A stretch of DNA of 64,000 nucleotides. It comes from Simiduia sp. 21SJ11W-1. Lineage in GTDB: Bacteria > Pseudomonadota > Gammaproteobacteria > Pseudomonadales > Cellvibrionaceae. Under the pieces are notes generated by a model, which had not been told where the DNA came from, did no database searches, and saw nothing but the letters and a program-made list of their open reading frames with translations. Position 1 is the first letter of the stretch. Every line of letters starts with the position of its first letter. The stretch is taken from positions 1 through 64,000 of the forward strand of contig NZ_CP090959.1 in the NCBI RefSeq assembly GCF_024138675.1. The letters run 5' to 3'. The position numbers and the translations under genes are program-made. Positions 12,337-18,628 of the stretch are shown one piece after another.

Positions 12337-14166
12337 ATGTGTGGAATTGTAGGCGCCGTTGCCAGCCGCAATGTAACAGGGATATTAATTGAAGGCCTAA
12401 AGCGCCTGGAATACCGCGGCTATGATTCCGCAGGGGTTGCAGTTATTACCGAAAACGGCGAGCTGGCCGTGCGCAAGGCCGTGGGCAAAGTAAAGGGCTT
12501 AACCGACAAACTTGAGGCAAGCCCTGCTATCGGCCACACGGGTATTGCCCATACCCGCTGGGCAACCCACGGCAAGCCAACGGAGCTCAATGCCCATCCG
12601 CACACCTCTGGCAATATTGCAGTGGTTCACAATGGCATCATTGAAAACCACGAAGCATTGCGCACAGAGCTGAAAGCTGCCGGCTATACCTTTGTCTCTG
12701 AAACAGATACCGAAGTTGTGGCGCACTTGGTGCATCAACTGGTATCTGGCGGTGCATCGTTAAAAGATGCAGTAACCCGTGCTGTGGCAAAATTTGATGG
12801 CGCCTATGCCCTGGCGGTGGTAGATCTCAATCGCCCCGATGAACTCTTGGCTTGCCGCAGTGGTAGCCCGCTGGTGCTGGGCCTTGGTATTGAAGAAAAC
12901 TTTGTGGCCTCTGATCAAATGGCGTTGCGCCAGGTTACCGACCGCTTTGTGTTTTTGCAGGAAGGCGACCTCGTTCACCTGCAAGGGAAAACCGTAGAGA
13001 TATTTGATCAGGCGGGTGCAAAGGTTGAGCGCAAGGTTGACCAGCTAACCGATAAAGCAGAAGTGGCAGATAAGGGCGAATACCGCCACTACATGCTCAA
13101 GGAAATTTTCGAACAACCAGCGGTGCTCACGCGTACGCTGCAAGGGCGCATCAGTAAGACCCGCGTATTGGAAGAATCCTTTGGGGCAGAAGCTTCAAAG
13201 ATATTTGATAAAACCGAGGGTGTGCAAATCATTGCCTGTGGCACCAGCTACCACGCGGGCCTTGTGGCAAAGTATTGGCTGGAATCTATTGCGGGCATTC
13301 CCTGCCAGGTAGAAGTGGCCAGTGAATACCGTTACAGGAAAGTATTCGTACCTAAAAACACCCTGTTTGTGACCATCTCCCAATCCGGTGAAACGGCAGA
13401 TACGTTGGCTGCGCTCAAAGAAGCGCAAAAAAGCGATTATTTGGCGAGCCTCGTTATCTGCAACGCACCCAACTCTTCGTTAGTGCGCGAGTCAGACCTG
13501 GTGTTCATGACCCAAGCGGGCCCGGAAATAGGCGTGGCTTCCACCAAGGCGTTCACCACCCAGTTGGTTGCGCTGCAAATGTTAACCATCGCCCTTGGCC
13601 GTCGTCAGGGTTTAACAGAGGCAACAGAAGCTAACATGGTGCAGGCTTTGGCCTCACTGCCGGAACAAATTACCAAAGCGCTGGCATTGGATTCTGAAAT
13701 CAAAGCCACCAGTGAAAAGTTCGCCGATAAACGCCATGCGCTGTTTCTAGGCCGCGGTGTGGAATACCCTGTTGCTATGGAGGGTGCTCTCAAGCTCAAA
13801 GAAATTTCCTACATACATGCCGAGTCTTACCCTGCCGGTGAACTAAAGCACGGCCCCCTGGCGCTGGTAGATGCCGACATGCCCATTGTGGCAGTGGCGC
13901 CTAACAACGAGCTGATGGAAAAACTGAAATCCAACCTTGAAGAAGTGCAGGCCCGTGGCGGAAAGCTATTTGTGTTTTCTGATCAAGCCTCAGCCTTTCC
14001 AAGCTCGGATGATGTCACTGTAATAGACGTACATTCAGTACCCGATTCCATCGCACCCATGGTGTACACCATCCCCTTACAGTTGTTGAGCTACCACGTA
14101 GCCATTGTGAAAGGCACAGACGTAGACCAACCGCGCAATCTGGCCAAATCGGTTACTGTTGAATAA
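12337..14166 (+). CDS. glmS: Glutamine-fructose-6-phosphate aminotransferase (isomerizing)
   Basis: Transfers the amide nitrogen of glutamine to fructose-6-phosphate, giving glucosamine-6-phosphate, the first committed step toward UDP-GlcNAc. The mature N-terminal nucleophile is Cys2 (MCGIVGAVA). The glutaminase domain fills about residues 1-240, followed by two SIS isomerase domains with CGTSYHAGLV and SQSGETADTL. The C-terminal LAKSVTVE tail is conserved. The 609-residue length is standard. AGGAAA lies seven bases upstream of the start. The tlyA-type gene overlaps its stop by one base. Confidence 0.99.
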   Translation: MCGIVGAVASRNVTGILIEGLKRLEYRGYDSAGVAVITENGELAVRKAVGKVKGLTDKLEASPAIGHTGIAHTRWATHGKPTELNAHPHTSGNIAVVHNGIIENHEALRTELKAAGYTFVSETDTEVVAHLVHQLVSGGASLKDAVTRAVAKFDGAYALAVVDLNRPDELLACRSGSPLVLGLGIEENFVASDQMALRQVTDRFVFLQEGDLVHLQGKTVEIFDQAGAKVERKVDQLTDKAEVADKGEYRHYMLKEIFEQPAVLTRTLQGRISKTRVLEESFGAEASKIFDKTEGVQIIACGTSYHAGLVAKYWLESIAGIPCQVEVASEYRYRKVFVPKNTLFVTISQSGETADTLAALKEAQKSDYLASLVICNAPNSSLVRESDLVFMTQAGPEIGVASTKAFTTQLVALQMLTIALGRRQGLTEATEANMVQALASLPEQITKALALDSEIKATSEKFADKRHALFLGRGVEYPVAMEGALKLKEISYIHAESYPAGELKHGPLALVDADMPIVAVAPNNELMEKLKSNLEEVQARGGKLFVFSDQASAFPSSDDVTVIDVHSVPDSIAPMVYTIPLQLLSYHVAIVKGTDVDQPRNLAKSVTVE

Positions 14167-14192
14167 TGCGGCTTGATGTTGCACTTGTGGAG
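14131..14192 (+). other. Predicted attTn7 site at the 3' end of glmS
   Basis: The last glmS codons (PRNLAKSVTVE) are nearly identical in DNA to the sequence recognised by TnsD of Tn7-family transposons, which insert about 25 bases past the glmS stop. Here that point, near 14191, falls inside the first codons of the downstream methyltransferase gene. No insertion is present. Confidence 0.5.
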
Positions 14193-14918
14193 CGCGGCTT
14201 GGCCCGCTCCCGTAGCCAGGCCCAGGAAATCATCAAAGCGGGCTTGGTTTGCGTTAACAATCACACGGTTACCAAGCCGTCCTTTACCGTTGAGGCTGAT
14301 ACATCTGTGCGGGTAACTGCCAGTGAAATCACCCAATTTGTTTCCCGTGGTGGTTTAAAACTTGCGGGCGCAATTCAGCATCTGGGTTTGAACCTAGAAG
14401 GCCTGCTGGTGCTGGATATCGGTCAATCCACAGGCGGTTTTACCGATTGCGTGTTACAGCTAGGTGCAAGTCTTGTAGTAGGCGTGGATGTGGGCCAGGA
14501 TCAACTGGCAGCCAGTATAAAACGCGACCCTCGTGTAATCAGTTTTGAAGGGGTTAACGCCCGGGATCTTCCTGCCGCCAGTTTGCTGCCTCACACAGCC
14601 AATAAGGGCTTTTCACTGGCTGTAATGGATGTCTCCTTTATCTCCCAAACCCATATTATCCCTACCCTTGAGTCCGTGTTGAGCGACAAGGGAGAATTCC
14701 TATCTTTGGTTAAACCACAGTTTGAGCTTCAACCGGAACAGATTGGTAAAAACGGCCTGGTAAAATCTGCAGATTATTACCCCTTGGTTGAAAGAAAAAT
14801 AAAGTCGTGCCTTGCAGAGCATTCGTTTGATGTGTTGGACTATTTTGAATCCCCAATAGTCGGCGGCGATGGAAACAGAGAGTTCTTTGTATACGCAAGA
14901 AGGTCTTCAGGCCAATGA
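14166..14918 (+). CDS. tlyA: TlyA-family rRNA (cytidine-2'-O)-methyltransferase
   Basis: Predicted SAM-dependent 2'-O-methyltransferase of rRNA; some members were earlier annotated as hemolysins. Residues 1-60 form an S4 RNA-binding domain (MRLDVALVERGLARSRSQAQ). An FtsJ-type Rossmann domain follows with the SAM loop LDIGQSTGGFTD, which has Gln where Ala is usual, and SLVKPQFEL near the catalytic lysine. The 250-residue length fits. Its ATG shares a base with the glmS stop (TAATG), so translation is probably coupled. The substrate (16S C1409, 23S C1920 or only one) cannot be read from sequence. Confidence 0.88.
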   Translation: MRLDVALVERGLARSRSQAQEIIKAGLVCVNNHTVTKPSFTVEADTSVRVTASEITQFVSRGGLKLAGAIQHLGLNLEGLLVLDIGQSTGGFTDCVLQLGASLVVGVDVGQDQLAASIKRDPRVISFEGVNARDLPAASLLPHTANKGFSLAVMDVSFISQTHIIPTLESVLSDKGEFLSLVKPQFELQPEQIGKNGLVKSADYYPLVERKIKSCLAEHSFDVLDYFESPIVGGDGNREFFVYARRSSGQ

Positions 14919-14928
14919 GGCGCCAAAG

Positions 14929-14942
14929 TTAACCTAGGTTAA
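14929..14942. repeat. Perfect 14-base palindrome TTAACCTAGGTTAA
   Basis: TTAACCTAGGTTAA reads identically on both strands, ten bases after the tlyA stop. It has no loop or T-run, so a dimeric DNA-binding protein is a likelier reader than RNA polymerase. No regulator family is assigned. Confidence 0.5.
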
Positions 14943-15200
14943 ATAGGCCGTAGTATTTACTCCTTGCGCATTTTAAGCATTTCACAGTCGTTATCTGTAT
15001 TGCACGCATGTAGATCTACACGTCAAATCAGCCTGGCTAATTAAAATACCCATTTGGCATAAAAACCGTTAACTAATAACAGGCGCCATTTTTGTCGCCT
15101 AAATAAACGAAAAAACCAAGATTATCCAATAATAACTGTCACAAACTTTCATGCGTTAGGGAATGCTAATTTTTAATAGAAAATTCGACTAACAGCAACT

Positions 15201-15229
15201 TTGCAGATTGTAAAAGCCCTTCCTAGTAT
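15201..15229 (+). promoter_or_regulatory. Candidate promoter of the BLUF-like/GTPase/Roadblock operon
   Basis: TTGCAG at 15201-15206 and TAGTAT at 15224-15229, 17 bases apart, lie about 65 bases before the proposed TTG start. The match is only moderate (3/6 and 4/6). Confidence 0.35.
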
Positions 15230-15293
15230 TACCTTCACTTGTGTAGTTCGCCGTAACTGCCGTTACTGAAGGATGAGCGGAAGGAGTTGTTGT

Positions 15294-16106
15294 TTGTATA
15301 AGCGCATCGCTTGCCTATGCAGCCTCACCACATCGGATTCAGGTGCCAGCCGATCTGACGCCATTACCGAAATCTTTGCTGATTTCAAAAAACACAATAA
15401 AGACGAAAAGCTCGTAGGTGTTTTTTTGGTGTGTGACGACGTACTTTTTCAACTACTTGAAGGTGAATCTGCACGCCTTGGTAATGTGATGTACCACTTA
15501 AATCGCAGCCCCCATACGGAAAACGCCAGTATTATCATCAATGCAGATATACCAAGCCCCTCGTTTACCCGCTGTACTTTAAAAGAGATCGACAAATCCA
15601 TAGATGCCCACCGCTACTACGCGAGTCGTATCTATCGTGCCATTGCAGGCCAAATGCCCCTGCCAACGGGTGAGAACAAGCAAAGGCTAGACGCCTTGTT
15701 TGGCGAAACCGAGCAACAGGATGACGATGTACTGGCGAGTTCACCAAGCTTTAAAAACAAAGTGCTGTCTATGAAATCCTGGCCGCGACCTACCCAACTG
15801 CGACTGGACGCAGCGCTCATGAAGCTTTGCCCGCTACTTATTGGTCGTGAAGTGGCCTTTAACAGATTGCTTGACCTCAATGTTTTGGGCAATGAGCAAG
15901 AACTGGTGGTAAACCTTGAAAAGCTAAGAGCCGCCGATGCGTTAATTGTTAGTGCGCGAAAACCGCCGGATAACCTGCACCACCTGCCGGTAAAACCAGC
16001 ACAAGAGCAAGCTACACCGCCAGCTGAGAATGAGGGGCTGGGACGTTTCTCCAGTGCACTAAAGAGCTTCATTAACAACCAACGGTTAAAGGGAGCCCGT
16101 CGCTAA
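15294..16106 (+). CDS. Degenerate BLUF-like sensor protein with C-terminal helical/winged-helix-like region
   Basis: I place the start at TTG 15294: AAGGAG lies seven bases upstream, and translation then begins exactly where BLUF domains begin. An ATG at 15273 would put the AAGGAG inside the gene. The 270-residue product has a BLUF-like fold pattern at about residues 1-95: first strand KRIACLCS, helix, [18 protein letters not shown] (second and third strands, Gln53 kept), helix, last strand [11 protein letters not shown]. The flavin-contacting Tyr of strand 1 and the Trp/Met of the last strand are absent, so blue-light photochemistry is unlikely. Residues about 165-225 ([18 protein letters not shown]...) look winged-helix-like. 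The tail is basic. It is the first gene of a four-gene operon with a GTPase and two Roadblock proteins. Confidence 0.65.
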   Translation: MYKRIACLCSLTTSDSGASRSDAITEIFADFKKHNKDEKLVGVFLVCDDVLFQLLEGESARLGNVMYHLNRSPHTENASIIINADIPSPSFTRCTLKEIDKSIDAHRYYASRIYRAIAGQMPLPTGENKQRLDALFGETEQQDDDVLASSPSFKNKVLSMKSWPRPTQLRLDAALMKLCPLLIGREVAFNRLLDLNVLGNEQELVVNLEKLRAADALIVSARKPPDNLHHLPVKPAQEQATPPAENEGLGRFSSALKSFINNQRLKGARR

Positions 16107-16681
16107 TGAGCAAAATATACAAGAAATTGGCGATTGTTGGCGAGGTTGGCGCAGGCAAAACCCAGTTGGTGCATACCATCAGCGAAATTTCGCCCTTTGC
16201 AACCGAAGCAAAATCCAGTGTGGATATTGGCAAGGAATTTACGACTGTTGGTATTGACTATGGGCGCTTATCGTTGGAAGAAGACATTGCCCTTGGCCTT
16301 TATGGGTTACCCGGCCAAAAACGCTTCCAACTGCTATGGGACATGGTGAAAAACGGGCTATGGGGTTTGCTGGTACTGATTAAATTCAATGATGATCTGA
16401 ATGTTAAAAGCTTAGGTGATGTACTTAAACACTTTGATCCGGTAAATAACAACCTGCCTGTTGTGATTGGCCTTACGCACATAGATCACGCAACCTCTGA
16501 TGAAGAAATAGATCTTTTCATTAACCTTATTCAATACGAAATCGAAGAGTATGACATCTGCGCGCCCATTCTCCCCATAGATCCACGTGAGATTGAGTCT
16601 TCTCTGGCGTTACTTCAAATGTTCGATTCTCTTCAAAATGCTTTCAGCGCACCCACAGAGGTACAACAATATGTCGGTTAA
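16106..16681 (+). CDS. Small Ras-like GTPase of the COG2229 / CvnD type
   Basis: Predicted cytosolic GTP switch. The 191-residue protein has P-loop GEVGAGKT at residues 12-19, a switch I stretch [11 protein letters not shown] (Thr46/Thr47) and switch [11 protein letters not shown] at 66-74. These match the family pattern TTVAMDYG and GTPGQ of conservon GTPases and the relatives of MglA. The base-recognition motif is THID at 124-127, replacing the usual NKxD while keeping the aspartate. The start overlaps the upstream stop (TAATG), and the downstream Roadblock gene begins 11 bases before its end, so the genes are translationally coupled. Neighbouring Roadblock proteins are the expected GAP or effector partners. 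The cellular process controlled is unknown. Confidence 0.85.
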   Translation: MSKIYKKLAIVGEVGAGKTQLVHTISEISPFATEAKSSVDIGKEFTTVGIDYGRLSLEEDIALGLYGLPGQKRFQLLWDMVKNGLWGLLVLIKFNDDLNVKSLGDVLKHFDPVNNNLPVVIGLTHIDHATSDEEIDLFINLIQYEIEEYDICAPILPIDPREIESSLALLQMFDSLQNAFSAPTEVQQYVG

Positions 16682-17084
16682 TGAACGGGTGTTGGTTGAG
16701 ATTAAAACCTTGTTTAACAGCTATGGTGAAAATGATGCGCTGGAAGTTATTTCGCTGGCCACCACCGATGGCTTCCCGATTTACACACACAAACAAATCG
16801 CCCGCACTATAGAGGAAGATACCTTAAGCGCCGCCGCCAGCACCTTGCATTCCGTAAGTAATGCCGTTGCCCAACAAATACTCGGTAAAAGCTTTAGGGT
16901 AACCTTCATTGAAGCTGAACAGGGCAATGTAGCCATAGTAGATTTAACTATCGCCTCACAAAACTGCGTGTTGGTGATGTCTGCCAGCGAAGCCCTGAAC
17001 ATCGCAAGCTTGCGCTTACTGATTACCCGGCTTGCCAACGAAATTCAAACCGCCGCATTAAATACCGCCGCTGCCTCGGCTTAG
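16671..17084 (+). CDS. Roadblock/LC7 domain protein (first copy)
   Basis: Roadblock/LC7 proteins are small dimeric partners of Ras-like GTPases, such as MglB for MglA or CvnB in Streptomyces conservons. The ATG at 16671 gives 137 residues. The pattern is an N-terminal helix ([16 protein letters not shown]), strand [18 protein letters not shown], a central helix with [20 protein letters not shown], strand [26 protein letters not shown] and a final helix. The long helix followed by GNVAIVDL fits the fold. The gene overlaps the GTPase by 11 bases. A function as GTPase regulator is inferred from family and context. Confidence 0.75.
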   Translation: MSVNERVLVEIKTLFNSYGENDALEVISLATTDGFPIYTHKQIARTIEEDTLSAAASTLHSVSNAVAQQILGKSFRVTFIEAEQGNVAIVDLTIASQNCVLVMSASEALNIASLRLLITRLANEIQTAALNTAAASA

Positions 17085-17116
17085 GCAGCAATTTATTCCA
17101 ACCAGGAGTTACCTTT

Positions 17117-17479
17117 ATGAGCACGATGGAAGACGTAAAAGCAGGATTGATGGACGTAGATGGCGCCTTAGGATGCGCGATTGTTGATTACACCACAGGT
17201 ATGTTGCTGGCTTCTGCCGGTGGTGGTGTAGACCTGGAGCTCGCCGCTGCTGGCAACAGCGAAGTGGTAAAAGCGAAAATGAACACCATGAAAAGCCTGG
17301 GCATAGCAGGTGGCATTGAAGATATATTGATTACCCTGGATTCCCAGCTTCATATCATACGCCCCAGCACTTCCAATGAGGGGCTATTCATTTATCTGGT
17401 GCTTGATAAAAGCAAGGCGAATCTGGCGCTTGCACGCCGTAAAACCGCAGATCTTGAAAAAGAAATGAAGCGCGTTTAA
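17117..17479 (+). CDS. Roadblock/LC7-like protein (second copy)
   Basis: A 120-residue protein of the same fold class but little sequence identity to its upstream neighbour. A short first helix (TMEDVKAGLMDV) is followed by the strand pair GALGCAIVDYTTGMLLAS, a helix with ELAAAGNSEVVKAKMNTMKSLG, strands IEDILITLDSQLHIIRPS and GLFIYLVLDKSKANLALARR, and a charged last helix. Comparable single-domain proteins accompany Roadblock-GTPase clusters in other bacteria. It begins 32 bases after the first copy, with CAGGAGT upstream, and ends the operon before a long hairpin and a terminator. Its partner (GTPase, first copy or BLUF-like protein) cannot be told from sequence. Confidence 0.65.
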   Translation: MSTMEDVKAGLMDVDGALGCAIVDYTTGMLLASAGGGVDLELAAAGNSEVVKAKMNTMKSLGIAGGIEDILITLDSQLHIIRPSTSNEGLFIYLVLDKSKANLALARRKTADLEKEMKRV

Positions 17480-17493
17480 AGAGCTCGCTAGGC

Positions 17494-17537
17494 AATTAAC
17501 TATTTCAACTTGAGGGTATAAGCTGAAATAGTTAGTT
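17494..17537 (+). other. Long hairpin after the Roadblock operon
   Basis: AACTATTTCAACTT at 17498-17511 pairs with AAGCTGAAATAGTT at 17520-17533 with one mismatch, and pairing extends a few bases further outward. The loop is 8 bases. It precedes a separate intrinsic terminator by 12 bases, so it may protect the 3' end of the mRNA. Confidence 0.5.
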
Positions 17538-17549
17538 GGATTAGTCGCC

Positions 17550-17587
17550 AAAAAACGGGCTGGTTGATTGCAACCGGCCCGTTTTTT
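17550..17587. terminator. Bidirectional intrinsic terminator between the Roadblock operon and hexR
   Basis: Six A plus CGGGCTGGTTG pair with CAACCGGCCCG plus six T, loop of four bases, one wobble pair. It is flanked by T-runs on both strands and serves the two convergent units. Confidence 0.9.
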
Positions 17588-17598
17588 ATGGAGCCCTA

Positions 17599-18450
17599 CT
17601 AGTTCTGTACCCGAAGTTTACGAAGCCCTTGCTTAAGCCTGAACAAATGATCGTGCAGTTTGGGGCCTTTGTGTTTGGCTACCCCAATAGCCAGTACATC
17701 AATCACCACTAAATGGGCGATGCGTGAAGACAGGGGCGTATAAATTTCAATGTCTTCCTCAACATCTACTTCAATGGGAATGCTGGCCTTTTGAATAACG
17801 GGTGAGCCGGAAGGGGCAATGGCAATCACAACGCCGCCTACGCTGCGCACGACTTCAATGGCGTTTATGAGGGCCTCGGTACGGCCCGATTGGGAAATGG
17901 CCACAACCACGTCACCCGGCTGCATGCTCATGGCGCTCATGTGTTGAATGTGATGATCTGAATAGGCGGCGGTGGCCAATTGCAGGCGGAAGAATTTGTG
18001 CTGGGCATCTGCCGCCACAGCACCGCTTGCGCCAAAACCGAAAAATTCCACCCTGTTGGCATTGCATAGCGCAGTAACCGCGCGATCGAGAATTTCCGGG
18101 TTCAGGCTATCGCGCACTTTGAGCAGGGTATCTACGGTGGAATCGAACACCTTGTGGCTGTAATCGGCCACGGTATCTTCATCGGTTACGGCAATTTGGC
18201 CGAAGCTTGGGCTGGCGGCCAGCTGTTGGGCCAAGTTGAGCTTGAAATCCTGAAACCCCTCGCACCCGATGGCACGGCAAAAACGCACCACGGTGGGTTC
18301 GCTTACCTCGGCGCGTTTGGCCAGGTCTACAATGCGCATGTGGATAATATCTGCCGGGTGCCCCAATACGAACTCAGCCACTTTGCGTTCAGACTTGCGC
18401 ATCGTTAAGATAGCGTCACTGATTTTTTGTGTCATGAGTGCCGGTTTCAC
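17599..18450 (-). CDS. hexR: HexR, RpiR-family regulator of sugar catabolism
   Basis: DNA-binding repressor that in gammaproteobacteria senses 2-keto-3-deoxy-6-phosphogluconate and controls Entner-Doudoroff and related glycolytic genes. The 283-residue protein has the N-terminal HTH (VDLAKRAEVSEPTVVRFCRAIGCEGFQDFK, about residues 40-70) and a C-terminal SIS sugar-phosphate domain (FFGFGASGAVAADAQHKFFR, ISQSGRTEAL). GTG at 18450 is preferred because GGAGTAGG stands before it. In Pseudomonas hexR sits beside zwf; here it stands alone, divergent from uvrD, with a candidate self-operator between. Confidence 0.9.
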   Translation of the reverse strand: MKPALMTQKISDAILTMRKSERKVAEFVLGHPADIIHMRIVDLAKRAEVSEPTVVRFCRAIGCEGFQDFKLNLAQQLAASPSFGQIAVTDEDTVADYSHKVFDSTVDTLLKVRDSLNPEILDRAVTALCNANRVEFFGFGASGAVAADAQHKFFRLQLATAAYSDHHIQHMSAMSMQPGDVVVAISQSGRTEALINAIEVVRSVGGVVIAIAPSGSPVIQKASIPIEVDVEEDIEIYTPLSSRIAHLVVIDVLAIGVAKHKGPKLHDHLFRLKQGLRKLRVQN

Positions 18451-18592
18451 TGCCTACTCCTTGTCAAAGCTTTCTGCGTTGTTGGCGTGGCGGGCGCAAA
18501 TGCGACCTGGCCTGTTTCACCCACAGCAGCGGCGCGCCGCTTGTAGACCCGGCATTATTTTATTCAATCATGTAGTAAAAACACCAGATTTT

Positions 18593-18607
18593 TGTAGTTT
18601 TCCTACA
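18593..18607. promoter_or_regulatory. Candidate HexR operator in the hexR-uvrD intergenic region
   Basis: TGTAG, five bases and CTACA form a perfect inverted repeat, fitting the TGTARt...YTACA type of site described for HexR in gammaproteobacteria. A further TGTAGT half-site is at 18571-18576. The position between the two divergent starts suggests autoregulation of hexR and possibly an effect on uvrD. Confidence 0.55.
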
Positions 18608-18628
18608 TACAGCGAAATATGATGGTGC

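Larger units (their letters stand above)
14919..15293 (+). other. AT-rich intergenic region upstream of the BLUF-like/GTPase operon
   Basis: This 375-base stretch codes for nothing I can support. It holds a 14-base palindrome at 14929-14942, a small AGGCG...CGCCT hairpin near 15080-15099, and a candidate promoter at 15201-15229. It is clearly richer in A and T than the flanking genes. Its length suggests regulated expression of the downstream operon. Confidence 0.6.

Noticed and set aside
15136-15152. Pho-box-like CTGTCAC...CTTTCAT upstream of the BLUF-like operon
   Set aside because: The two halves are 10, not 11, bases apart, the second is imperfect, and no -10 stands at the proper distance.
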